From a bacterium D16-56 (GTDB lineage Bacteria; Bacillota; Clostridia; Lachnospirales; Lachnospiraceae), in assembly GCA_003611875.1 (NCBI GenBank), contig RAYY01000002.1, forward strand, positions 207,141 through 271,140: 64,000 bases of DNA, written 5' to 3'. A program made the position numbers and the translations under genes. Under the pieces are notes generated by a model. The model worked only from the letters and a program-made list of their open reading frames with translations, ran no database searches and was not told the origin of the DNA. Below, piece by piece: positions 36,419-44,747 of the stretch (position 1 is the stretch's first letter; each line of letters begins with the position of its first letter).

Positions 36419-36913
36419 AAATCTTACCTCAAATCCTTAAATACATTATGTATTTTTTATATCTTATCCTATTTCTGCCTCTGACCGCAAGACCTTTGAT
36501 GCCGTTTTTTGACCGCTCATCCTGTAATGTATAAAATATCTGTAATAAAATGCCGTATTTTGTCTAATATGCACTATAGGTCCAGAGTGACATTTATTTC
36601 ATAAGTACACACCGTCCCATCACTCCGCCTCATAAGCGTAACTGCAGTAAAGGGCAGCATCACAGGGACTGGCCAGGACCGCGTCCCCTTCAGCCAGAGG
36701 GTCGGCAGACTGGGCAATGGTCAGAATCTGTCCCCGATAATTTCTGGGAAGCTTATATTACTTCAAACCTCAATGTCCGCTACCGGTATGTTCTCGTGCA
36801 TCAGGAACATCCAACTCTCCCTTCTTTTTTCGTTTCTTAATCTCTGCTTCCATGGAAAATATGGCTGTCTCTTCCCGCTTATGATTCCTGCGGATATCCA
36901 TTACCACCTAGAG
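36419..36913. other. Intergenic region with a gene-tail remnant
   Basis: Includes the promoter region of the broken regulator. On the minus strand about 36625-36755 reads L-P-R-N-Y-R-G-Q-I-L-T-I-A-Q-S-A-D-P-L, then D-A-A-L-Y-C-S-Y-A-Y-E-A-E and a stop, with no start; this looks like the last 45 codons of a lost gene I cannot name. Confidence 0.35.
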
Positions 36914-36944
36914 CGTAAAGCCCCTGGCTTTAGTCATGGGGAGT
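36914..36944. mobile_element. IS200/IS605-type end hairpin (scar)
   Basis: AAAGCCCCTGGCTTTAG followed by TCATGGGGAG closely matches the terminal hairpin sequence of IS200/IS605 elements with tnpB. No transposase gene remains next to it, so it is read as a scar. Confidence 0.45.
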
Positions 36945-36958
36945 ATCAGGTCCTTGAC

Positions 36959-36974
36959 AGTATAACGTTATACT
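36959..36974. promoter_or_regulatory. Perfect 16-bp palindrome, likely operator of the HipB-like gene
   Basis: AGTATAACGTTATACT is exactly self-complementary, lies 19 bases before the start of the helix-turn-helix gene, and abuts TTGACA (36954-36959). Autoregulation by the HipB-like protein is inferred. Confidence 0.65.
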
Positions 36975-36993
36975 AATATTGAGGAGGATTTAT

Positions 36994-37476
36994 ATGAAAG
37001 AAACAGGAGAAAACATCAATTTTCAGAAAAATCTCAACAAAAATTTTCTGCGCTATGTGGATGCATGTGGAAAAACCGCATACCAGATCAGCAAGGAAAC
37101 TGGTGTCCCCTATACAACGATATCCGAATTGGCAAACGGGAAAATTAACATCAATAAATGCGCGGCGGACACGGTGTTTCGCCTTTCTTTATATTTCCGA
37201 TGTTCCATGGACGAGATCCTGAACCGGGTTTCCCTGCTCACCAATGTATCCGGAACATACCGCGGCATCAAATACCAATGGAAACCTGGCGGGGATCATT
37301 CTGTCGAGCTGAATATCTGGGACCGTGGGGAAAAACATATCCTCGACAGAGGCGAATACTCGCAGGCACGCTTTTATAAGGTGTATGGGGACATGACTGA
37401 ACTGATCATCGACGGATATATCGAAGGAAAAGAAGCGGAGGATCTGCTAAATGAGTCAATACTTTTTAATGCATAA
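36994..37476 (+). CDS. HipB-like Xre-family antitoxin/regulator
   Basis: 160 aa. The first 70 residues form a Cro/C1 helix-turn-helix: A-Y-Q-I-S-K-E-T-G-V-P-Y-T-T-I-S-E-L-A-N and A-D-T-V-F-R-L-S-L-Y-F. The rest (about 80-160) contains T-Y-R-G-I-K-Y-Q-W-K-P-G-G and is the extended tail seen in HipB-like partners of short HipA kinases in Clostridia. GAGGAGG precedes the ATG at 36994. Its stop overlaps the following HipA-like start by 26 bases. Likely binds the 16-bp palindrome upstream. Confidence 0.75.
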   Translation: MKETGENINFQKNLNKNFLRYVDACGKTAYQISKETGVPYTTISELANGKININKCAADTVFRLSLYFRCSMDEILNRVSLLTNVSGTYRGIKYQWKPGGDHSVELNIWDRGEKHILDRGEYSQARFYKVYGDMTELIIDGYIEGKEAEDLLNESILFNA

Positions 37477-38549
37477 GGACACAGTATGCGGGACGATCTT
37501 GTTCGACGACAGAAACGGACGGGTAACAGGGTATCGGGATCACCACACAGGAGCTTCCCCATATATAGGCAATGCTGATCTGAAAAAAATAATGAGGTGG
37601 TGGGAAATGAGGGCCGTACCCGTGTCAAGGGCTGCGATCCAGGAAGTGCTCAAAAGGTCCGGCTGCCTGAACACGCATCATCAGCCGCTGCAATGCATTC
37701 ACTTCGGATAAGGTTGAACTGATTTCTGCATACGAGCTGGTCGAAAGCCAAAAAGCACCAAACAGCTGTTCCTTGTATGACCACTACATCAACCTATGCG
37801 TTGAATACGGTATCAGCCCTGATACCATCCAGAAATTCATGGATTACCAGATAATGACTGACTTCATCATCAGTAACACAGACGAGCATCTGATGAATTT
37901 CGGAGTGCTGCGGGACGCTGATACCATGCAGTTCATTGGCCCGGCCCCTATCTTTGATTCAGGAAACAGCATGTTTTTTAAAGATGACTGGACGATACCG
38001 TACTCAAGAGCTGGACTGCTGGAACGTCCAATCACAAGTTTTTATAAAACAGAAGATAAGATCCTTGCGAAGGTACGGGATCGCAAGGTAGTCAAACTTG
38101 ACCTGCTGCCGTCCCCGGCTGAAGTGAAGGATTTTTATATGCGGGCCGGAATCCCGGAGCAAAAAGCAGGGTTCATTGGCAGGAATTATGAAACAAAACT
38201 CCAGATGGCCCGCGAGTTCCAGCAAGGAAAAACTATCTCACTATACCAGGAAAAGCAAGCGGAAAAACAAAAACGCGCTGCAGCTGCAGGGAAAGGAAAT
38301 GCCTCGCAAAAATTTATCATGCTGTGCGGTCTGCCTGCTTCCGGGAAAACAAAAAAAGCAGAACAACTCATGCTTGGCTGCCAGCGGGCCGGGAAGATAT
38401 ACCAGGGTGTCGAAAGCTTATTTACGGTTAGTGACGCCATCCGTGCCTCTTCATTTATTCTGGATAAAAAACAGGTAACGTACTCACTGCCGAAGGCCCC
38501 GGGGTATGAACAGTCAGTAACCATCATTTCCGCAAACAATAATAAATAA
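37451..38549 (+). pseudogene. HipA-like kinase gene with internal deletion/frameshift and a P-loop tail
   Basis: The first frame (37451-37711) gives the N-terminal HipA block: C-G-T-I-L-F-D-D-R-N-G-R-V and R-A-V-P-V-S-R-A-A-I-Q-E. A second frame continues from about 37690 with S-D-K-V-E-L-I-S-A-Y-E-L and on to 38549, including S-N-T-D-E-H-L-M-N-F-G (catalytic Asp and Asn) and F-D-S-G-N-S-M (metal Asp). About 100 codons with the ATP loop are missing. After residue 180 of the second part comes a Walker A, L-C-G-L-P-A-S-G-K-T-K-K, i.e. a P-loop domain fused to HipA. Broken as written. Confidence 0.65.
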
Positions 38550-38706
38550 GCGTACCAAAATCCGGACTTTCCCCTATCTGAATACGATAAGCCGACTGAA
38601 AGACATTTCTCTTGTCCGACTCAATCTCCCATCCCGTCCGTATTTCGCCGCAAATCCCCCAAGGCTGCTGCAAATGATTGATTTTAATCCGCTTGATATT
38701 TAACAT
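38550..38706 (-). pseudogene. Alpha-L-rhamnosidase (GH78) N-terminal stub
   Basis: From ATG 38706 with AAGGAG upstream: I-N-H-L-Q-Q-P-W-G-I then W-E-I-E-S-D-K-R-N-V-F-Q-S-A-Y-R-I-Q-I, the conserved opening of GH78 rhamnosidases. Homology stops at the junction with the HipA-like gene end near 38549. A start and ribosome site remain but only about 50 codons. Confidence 0.6.
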
Positions 38707-39075
38707 AGGGTTGTTTCTGCTCCTTATCTGAACTCGATTAACCGTACAGCGGCCCTGTATTCAGGCCGCCGCTTCGTGTAATCATTATAGCAAAAACCTT
38801 GGGGGACGGACATATAATATTTAACGATTTGAAATAAATTACACAGATGAAACGCCGACTTCACAGCTTAATCTTTCTTTTCCGGCTTAATGAACTGCTG
38901 CTGCCTGATATTCCTCCTGTGCCACCGGCTCCATCCAGTTCACTCCGGAATTATCCGGATTGGCGCTGATGGGAATGCATAACAGTTGTAATGACAACGG
39001 AAAGTACATTTTTCTCTTTCTTATTTGGAAGAATATATCCATGAAAAAGAGAAATTTTGCTGCTGTCAATTCTGT
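38707..39075. other. Intergenic region, no intact gene
   Basis: AT-rich with the promoter region of the rhamnosidase stub. A minus-strand fragment around 38895-38985 (I-P-I-S-A-N-P-D-N-S-G-V-N-W-M) looks coding but has no start and is not identified. Confidence 0.3.
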
Positions 39076-39780
39076 CTATTCCTCAAACACAACCCCAAAC
39101 TGCCCGAACACCTCCTGGCAGACATCGATATTGTAAGGCCCGGTGGCTTCCAGCACCGCGATCTCCTCATTTTTCAGAACCACTTTTTTCGTAGGGCACT
39201 GAATCCGTTCCCGGTAAATGCGCTCTGCGATCTCCATCCTGGGGGTGTCCATAGAGCATTTTACCTCATAATAAGGCATTGCCTCTTCAAATGGCATCAT
39301 CAGAGTCTCCAATATGTGGCCGCCGTGGTCAAGCCAATCCTCATGATCATCATGACTGAAAACCTGACCGCCTTCCCCCCAAAAGCCTGCTGTCACAAAA
39401 GGCAGATATTTTTCCCCGTCCTTGATCTGAAAAAGAAGCGACAAAGCCTGGGCCATGTCCCGGATCTCCTCCGGCGCTCCTCTGTAATGGGACATGGCAT
39501 ATTCTTCCGATAGGACCAGATCTGTACGCCGGCTCATGAAATCCCGGCACATGCCCAGCATCAGCTCATTGTCCTCATCATTGGAAAAGACAAGGGCCGC
39601 CTTCTCCCCCTCATAATTTTCCATCACATAGATTCCCCCGGACCATTGGTTTTCATCCAAGGTAAAAGGGTATTCTGCCAGCATAACGGCATGGACACAG
39701 GAAGCCAGGATACATCCCTCCCACAGCTTCCTGCTGTCTATAGCCAATTTATTTATGGGCCTGTCTTTTAAATCACTCAT
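39076..39780 (-). CDS. Candidate immunity protein (234 aa) at the end of the injection cluster
   Basis: No family recognised. Soluble, acidic, starts MSDLKDRPINKLAIDSRKLW; the start at 39780 has GGAGGAAAA upstream. It contains D-E-N-Q-W-S-G-G-I-Y-V-M and V-V-L-K-N-E-E-I-A-V-L-E-A-T-G-P-Y. It follows the HNH-type candidate toxin by 71 bp in the same direction and is the last gene of the cluster, the usual place of an immunity gene. That role is inference from position only. Confidence 0.5.
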   Translation of the reverse strand: MSDLKDRPINKLAIDSRKLWEGCILASCVHAVMLAEYPFTLDENQWSGGIYVMENYEGEKAALVFSNDEDNELMLGMCRDFMSRRTDLVLSEEYAMSHYRGAPEEIRDMAQALSLLFQIKDGEKYLPFVTAGFWGEGGQVFSHDDHEDWLDHGGHILETLMMPFEEAMPYYEVKCSMDTPRMEIAERIYRERIQCPTKKVVLKNEEIAVLEATGPYNIDVCQEVFGQFGVVFEE

Positions 39781-39851
39781 TTTTTCCTCCACGCCGTGCA
39801 TACTTCACAGCACATCCTGCTCTATGGAAATTGCATGTCCCGTTTTAGATT

Positions 39852-40805
39852 CTATTGGCGTATATTGTCAATTTCTTTTGCCACATTCTTTTTTAGCCTG
39901 TTTTGAAAATGACGCGGATCATCTAAATCGCAAATTCTTTTGTATTTTTCTATGGTTGCAGGAGGATGAGGAGGCAGCTTCCTTCCCCTCGGTTCCTGAT
40001 TCGCTTTACACAGATACTGACATTCCCAAAGATTGTAATCCTTTTTTGCAGCCGGCGGACGAGTAAACTTCTTCTGCTCACCTGCTTTCTTCTTACAGTC
40101 CAGACAGGGACATCCTGGCCAGCTATCCAACTTATCCCCATTATCCTTAAAGGACAAAAGAGCCCCGTTGCAAAATCGGTTGCATCCGCCTTTTGACTTG
40201 GTCTGAATATGATCCACTGACCACTGCTTATCCCTAAGTTTACCGGTATATAGGCCAGAAAAAGGAATTATTTTTTTTGACCTATACTTGCTTTTGCCTT
40301 TTTCCTTATAAGGATCCTGTTTCATTACATGATGATTCTTCACCAGATTTCCTCGCACAAAAATAGATCTTTGAAAATTCGTGAAGTTGCCTGTGTTGCA
40401 AAGCGCTGAACTTTTCACGATTCTCATCTGAGCTGTCATATAAGCATCACTGATCTCCGGCAGGGTCAACACCCTTACGTTCTTACCGCAGTACACTAAA
40501 GGATAGAGATTTTTATAAAATTCATTATAATTTTTCCCTTCCTTAACATTACGTTGAATTGCTTTTTGAAACTTTTCCGCCATTTTATCTAATGATGCCG
40601 TATCTTTTACAGCGCCTTTTTTGCTGTTGTAAGCTATCACTCCCATGGCCTGCTTCCGTTTCTCCGGATCCGCCCACACACTGCTTCCATAAGGCAGTCG
40701 GGAATTGCACCTTAAAAACGGCGAACAAGGACATAGATCAGGAGGCTCACATTCATTTGGTTTTATCGCTTCCACAGCAGCAGACTTTGCGCCATCCTCA
40801 TTCAT
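39852..40805 (-). CDS. Candidate HNH-type nuclease effector
   Basis: 317 aa. Near residues 190-215 the sequence W-S-V-D-H-I-Q-T-K-S-K-G-G-C-N-R-F-C-N-G-A-L-L-S matches the D-H-I-x-P-x-S-K-G-G...N core of HNH endonucleases. A Cys-rich segment follows (C-P-C-L-D-C-K-K-K), possibly metal binding. No signal peptide. The start ATG at 40805 is preceded by GGAGGTGAAAGTC and overlaps the previous stop by 8 bases. It is located downstream of the VgrG-like spike gene, as are many T6SS cargo nucleases, so delivery by the cluster is inferred. Confidence 0.55.
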   Translation of the reverse strand: MNEDGAKSAAVEAIKPNECEPPDLCPCSPFLRCNSRLPYGSSVWADPEKRKQAMGVIAYNSKKGAVKDTASLDKMAEKFQKAIQRNVKEGKNYNEFYKNLYPLVYCGKNVRVLTLPEISDAYMTAQMRIVKSSALCNTGNFTNFQRSIFVRGNLVKNHHVMKQDPYKEKGKSKYRSKKIIPFSGLYTGKLRDKQWSVDHIQTKSKGGCNRFCNGALLSFKDNGDKLDSWPGCPCLDCKKKAGEQKKFTRPPAAKKDYNLWECQYLCKANQEPRGRKLPPHPPATIEKYKRICDLDDPRHFQNRLKKNVAKEIDNIRQ

Positions 40806-41253
40806 GACTTTCACCTCCTAACGTTTCGATCCTCTCCAGTCCCAAGTTCACATAGCCGCGCCGCAGAAGGCTTTCGGCCAGAGCCAGATTGATCACATAC
40901 GATACTTTTTTATAATTGGGAACCAGAAAGACAGGCAGTAATCCCATGGGCTCTACCGCGCTCACTGACCCGTCCGGCAGGAATCTGGCATGCTCCGCCG
41001 CCTGCTCCTTAGGATAGAACGCCCAAAAAGCTGGTTTTTCTTTTCCCTCTGTCACACAGGGGGTAAACTCCATATTGGGCAGATACTGCTCTAACAATTC
41101 CTTGAATCGATTGCTGATCAGCGGACAGGGGCTGAGGGTAAAATCCGGCTCCTCTCCCTTTTTTACTATGCTGCAGCTTAAGATATCTTTGCTGCGGTTC
41201 GTAATCTTGATCCTGCACCCGCCCTCAAAAGGCTTCATTAAAAAATATTCCAT
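40798..41253 (-). CDS. Small unknown protein (151 aa), possible immunity or loading factor
   Basis: No firm family. Starts MEYFLMKPFEGGCRIKITNR; contains N-Y-K-K-V-S-Y-V-I-N-L-A-L-A-E-S-L-L-R-R-G-Y. Short, mixed alpha/beta, no membrane segment; the pattern is like small Imm43/DUF1629-type proteins but I cannot confirm that. TTAGGAGC lies upstream of the ATG. Translationally coupled to the HNH gene by an 8-base overlap, which suggests that the two proteins act together. Confidence 0.5.
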   Translation of the reverse strand: MEYFLMKPFEGGCRIKITNRSKDILSCSIVKKGEEPDFTLSPCPLISNRFKELLEQYLPNMEFTPCVTEGKEKPAFWAFYPKEQAAEHARFLPDGSVSAVEPMGLLPVFLVPNYKKVSYVINLALAESLLRRGYVNLGLERIETLGGESHE

Positions 41254-41284
41254 AGGTCTGCTCCTAATTCCTGAAAATCAAACA

Positions 41285-41460
41285 TTCATAAATCTCCATG
41301 CGCCCGGCAGGAAACGTGCCGCCTAATCAGCGGCGGGAATTTTTCAGTAAGCCTGCATGTGCCCGGCTGCCGGCACACCACCGCACATAAAAGTCCGGCG
41401 GGCACATTTGGCATCCCTGAATTTATGCCGCCTAATCAGCGGCGGGAATTTTTCAGTAAT
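41285..41460. repeat. Dispersed repeat element, copy 1
   Basis: GCCGCCTAATCAGCGGCGGG followed by AATTTTTCAGTAA occurs twice, 110 bases apart (about 41320 and 41429). Between them lies a GC-rich inverted block whose minus strand matches 50088-50150 (AATGYGCCCGCC..., GGTGGTG, GCCGGGCRCATG). Both copies sit in gaps of the injection cluster; a shorter match is at about 57295-57325. Confidence 0.65.
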
Positions 41461-42523
41461 CAAAGAACCGCGCCTGTTCCCTCTGCTGCCCGCCCATGTC
41501 ATAATACTCTCTGTGGGCGTGGTTAAACAGAGTCCCTTCCATGTCAGCTCCCGAAAAATCCGCACATTCAATAGCGCTGAACAGGAAATTCGTGTTCTTC
41601 AGGCAACAGCCGGCAAAGCTGGCCGGCTCAAGATCAGGCCGCACCCACAGCTCTGTATTGATCTTACAAGAGCTGCGGGCTCCCTCCAGTACTGCCTCCT
41701 CAAGATCAGCCCGGTCAAACCGCGCCCCAGGGACCCAGGCTTCATTCAAGCATACCTTTTTCATGGCGCTGTCACAAAACCATGCACCTGTCAGATCCGC
41801 TGCCGTAAAATTACTGCCGTTAAGATTGCATCCCGAAAAATCACACCCCGTCAGATCCAGACCAGAAAAATCCCATCCTGAAAAATCAAGCCCCCTGTAA
41901 TCCCGGAACCGATACTCGCCGTCTTTCCTTTTGGCAAACCATTCCTTCCTCTCTCCCGGCTCCATGGCAGGCGTGTAACGGCGGCACATAAAGCCATATC
42001 CCATATATTCGCAGACGCGCACCCTAAAATCTTTCGTAAGCTCCATACCCTCTATCGCAAGTCCCATGACAGCCCTTCTGCACGCCATACTCACATATCT
42101 CCAGAAATACTCAGCAGTTGAACATAAGCAATAATCAAGAATGCTCTCCGGCAGCTTTGTCCTGTATTTTTTCGCCGGCCTTACCGCCGCCTGCATTGCC
42201 TTCTCAAAAAAGGAAAAAATCCCGCCGGCATCAATCTCCCCCACCTGAACCTGCCTTAAATCTGCATACCAGTCGGATCCATATACCATGATGGGCACAC
42301 GATAATCATGCTGAATCAATCTGGTGCGCAGCATGGTAATCTCCATATACTCTACACTGGGATACCCCTGCGCCTGCATCTGCCTGACCTGTCCGCAGGC
42401 TGCCTCCAGTGAATCACGAAAAGCATCTGACAGTTCTTCTATGTGGGAAAAATAATAGGCGTTGACTGCAAGCAGCGCTTGATTCACAATTTTCCCATAC
42501 TCGTCTCTAAAGTTATCATCCAT
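41453..42523 (-). CDS. Pentapeptide-repeat protein next to the VgrG-like spike
   Basis: 356 aa. Residues about 1-210 have no known family. From about 215 comes a pentapeptide-repeat stretch: L-D-F-S-G-W-D-F-S-G-L-D-L-T-G-C-D-F-S-G, C-N-L-N-G-S-N-F, A-D-L-T-G-A-W-F and later A-D-F-S-G-A-D-M-E-G, which folds as a right-handed beta-helix. The start at 42523 is favoured by GAGGAATGCAT spacing. Directly after the spike gene, it may be an adaptor, a cargo or a spike extension; nothing in the sequence decides between these. Confidence 0.7.
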   Translation of the reverse strand: MDDNFRDEYGKIVNQALLAVNAYYFSHIEELSDAFRDSLEAACGQVRQMQAQGYPSVEYMEITMLRTRLIQHDYRVPIMVYGSDWYADLRQVQVGEIDAGGIFSFFEKAMQAAVRPAKKYRTKLPESILDYCLCSTAEYFWRYVSMACRRAVMGLAIEGMELTKDFRVRVCEYMGYGFMCRRYTPAMEPGERKEWFAKRKDGEYRFRDYRGLDFSGWDFSGLDLTGCDFSGCNLNGSNFTAADLTGAWFCDSAMKKVCLNEAWVPGARFDRADLEEAVLEGARSSCKINTELWVRPDLEPASFAGCCLKNTNFLFSAIECADFSGADMEGTLFNHAHREYYDMGGQQREQARFFDY

Positions 42524-42617
42524 ATGCATTCCTCAAATACTTGGCTTATCCGACAGCTTCTCTTGCTCCCTCATTCTTGTATCTGTTCAGACAGGCCATC
42601 TTCTTGTCCGGCCATAC

Positions 42618-44282
42618 CTAATTTTCTTTAATCTTCGACGCCTTCAGATCCATAGCGCCATCCAATTTTATGGAGCTGCTTTTACAGGCAATTGCCACCT
42701 CTGACTTGGCGCTGACCTTAACCTTCTTATCCGACGCCTGAATCAGATCTTCCTTGGAAGAAAGGGACATTTTCTTCTGGCTGGCTACGGTCATATCCTT
42801 TTCCGAATTGACCACAAATTCATCCTTTGTCTCCATTCCCAGCTTCTTTTCGGCAGAAAATGTCATTTCTTTGCCGCTGGTCACAGAAGTCTCGGCTCCT
42901 GACATCATATGGAGCTCCTTGCCGGCCATGGCGCTGATCCCCTTTCCAGCATTTAAACTGCAGGCCAAACCTGCATTTAAAATCACATTGGTTCCGGCAG
43001 ATAGGGAAATATGGCCTGCTGCCGTCATGTCAATACTGGACAAGGTAGTCACCGTGATTCCATGCTGGGAGAACACCTCAATCCCATCGTCCTGGTTCAG
43101 CCTTATATAAAGTCCCCCGGTCTTTGCTGTTATTAAAATCTCATCCTCACTGATCCGTATCTCCTTATCATGAGGAGTCCTTAAATATTTCACATTCGGA
43201 TCTCCCGTCCGGTCACTGTCAGCCTGACGGTAGGAGGACAGGGCCACAGCCAGACTCTCATCCTCTGTGGGAAACTGGATGTTGACCACATCCCCCACCT
43301 CCGGCATCAGATAAAGTCCTGTATGGTTTTCCGCACTGTAGGGGGTAATATACGGAAAGGCATAGGCTGTGGCCGTATCCTGGCTTTCATCCACACAAAG
43401 CAGAACCTTCACCGTGTCATTGTTTACTTCCAGTACCTGGCCTGTCAGCGTCAGGCCGGTAATGTGCTGATTGTAAGCTGTCGGGACTTTAAGTCCGTTT
43501 TCCGGACACAGCACATAGCGGCAGGTCAGCACCGCATCCGCCAAATGGATCTGGGCCTCTCTAACAAACAAGGTATTTCCGCCGTAATCCACCATATCAC
43601 CGATGGAAAGCACACTGTCGTCTGCCGTGACAATATATTCCAGGGAATCCGCTGGCGATACATCCACCCCGGAGCCGGAATGCCTGCGGTAACGCCGAAT
43701 ATTTTTTCCTACCGAAAATCGATAGGAAAGAAGGCTTCCTTTCTGATTTCCCTTTGGTATTCCAAAATAGAATTTCTCATCCTCCACGGATGGAAGAAGC
43801 ACAGATTGATTATGGGAAGCAATCCTCTTTAAAAATTCCCAGTTGGTTTCCTGATACTGAAGAAGAAGATGGTTGACAGACAGGGAAGATGCCTCCATAC
43901 TCATGGACAGGCTGTTCTCTCCCGCCATCAGATCCCCAATCTGCTGATAACTCATGCCCGCATCCTGAAAAGAGCGTGAAATTACATCTGTGTCTGCTTT
44001 AATGCTGAAGGAAACGGCCCATACCTCCAGATAATAGACCTGTCCTTCAAAGGAGGCCCTGATATCCTGTACAAGCCCGCTAAAAATCACTCCGTCCTGG
44101 TCAGAAACCGTGATCACAGTAGAATCATCCGTATCCATCACACCTAAGTCTCCGTTTTCCTTAGGTATAATGCCCTTTAAATACATGGCTGCATGCTGGT
44201 TCAGAGCCTGCTCCACTTTCATCTCTACAATGCCTTCCACGGCAAAGGGACTGACGCTCAGTCTGGTCACGTCAATTATCAT
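42618..44282 (-). CDS. VgrG-like spike protein
   Basis: 554 aa. The first 300 residues follow the gp27-like part of VgrG/phage late-control D proteins (Q-Y-Q-E-T-N-W-E-F-L-K-R-I-A-S is the typical 'E-T-x-x-x-F-L-x-R' block). Then an OB-fold region (T-G-Q-V-L-E-V-N-N-D, E-V-G-D-V-V-N-I-Q-F-P-T) and a long beta-helical needle made of repeated A-G/S-x motifs (about 400-554), for example N-A-G-K-G-I-S-A-M-A-G-K-E-L. The start M-I-I-D-V-T at 44282 overlaps the 30-aa peptide stop. The spike trimer is expected to carry the PAAR tip on its end. Confidence 0.85.
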   Translation of the reverse strand: MIIDVTRLSVSPFAVEGIVEMKVEQALNQHAAMYLKGIIPKENGDLGVMDTDDSTVITVSDQDGVIFSGLVQDIRASFEGQVYYLEVWAVSFSIKADTDVISRSFQDAGMSYQQIGDLMAGENSLSMSMEASSLSVNHLLLQYQETNWEFLKRIASHNQSVLLPSVEDEKFYFGIPKGNQKGSLLSYRFSVGKNIRRYRRHSGSGVDVSPADSLEYIVTADDSVLSIGDMVDYGGNTLFVREAQIHLADAVLTCRYVLCPENGLKVPTAYNQHITGLTLTGQVLEVNNDTVKVLLCVDESQDTATAYAFPYITPYSAENHTGLYLMPEVGDVVNIQFPTEDESLAVALSSYRQADSDRTGDPNVKYLRTPHDKEIRISEDEILITAKTGGLYIRLNQDDGIEVFSQHGITVTTLSSIDMTAAGHISLSAGTNVILNAGLACSLNAGKGISAMAGKELHMMSGAETSVTSGKEMTFSAEKKLGMETKDEFVVNSEKDMTVASQKKMSLSSKEDLIQASDKKVKVSAKSEVAIACKSSSIKLDGAMDLKASKIKEN

Positions 44283-44364
44283 TTTCCTCCTCCTCTTCCT
44301 CATTTTCCCTGCGCTCAATCAAATCTGCCATCCACGCGATCAATTCCTCATCGCCATATTCCAT
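44272..44364 (-). CDS. 30-aa acidic peptide between PAAR and VgrG genes
   Basis: MEYGDEELIAWMADLIERRE followed by an N-E-rich acidic tail. AGGAAGGAGAG lies 6 bases before the ATG and the stop overlaps the VgrG start by 11 bases, so it is either a leader peptide for coupled translation or a tiny structural or chaperone protein. Below normal annotation length. The case rests on ribosome site, overlap and amphipathic helix character. Confidence 0.5.
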   Translation of the reverse strand: MEYGDEELIAWMADLIERRENEEEEEENDN

Positions 44365-44404
44365 GCCTGCTCTCCTTCCTGCCCTCTCTGACGTCAGATT
44401 CTCT

Positions 44405-44734
44405 CTACTGTCCGTCCTTCTGGATCTTGATAATCCCGCCTCCGCAGGAACAGATCGCCATAGAATCACTCATCAAAGCAGGCATTCCTCCCACCAGCAC
44501 ATTGCTTTTCCCTTTCAGCCAGGTAGTTACTACTGGCGTACAGGGAACCGGCGGCGCCATCTTGGCACAGGTTCCGAAGGGCTTAATATTCACCATGGGC
44601 TTGCAGTCCATAATATTTGCTTTTGCCTTCCCGTTAATCTCCACCCGGTTCACAGGCAGAACCGTTAAAGTAGAAGGAGCTGCTCCCAGCACACATTTTA
44701 ATGTAGCTCCGTTTACCACATATTTTTTACCCAT
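44405..44734 (-). CDS. PAAR-like (DUF4280) spike-tip protein
   Basis: 109 aa starting MGKKYVVNGATLKCVLGAAP, with K-A-N-I-M-D, P-F-G-T-C-A-K-M-A-P-P-V-P-C-T-P-V-V-T, and C-S-C-G-G at the end. These Cys and Pro features are those of DUF4280 PAAR-like proteins, which form the conical metal-bound tip of contractile injection systems. AGGAGGATAGTATT precedes the ATG. It lies two genes upstream of the VgrG-like spike. Confidence 0.82.
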   Translation of the reverse strand: MGKKYVVNGATLKCVLGAAPSTLTVLPVNRVEINGKAKANIMDCKPMVNIKPFGTCAKMAPPVPCTPVVTTWLKGKSNVLVGGMPALMSDSMAICSCGGGIIKIQKDGQ

Positions 44735-44747
44735 AATACTATCCTCC

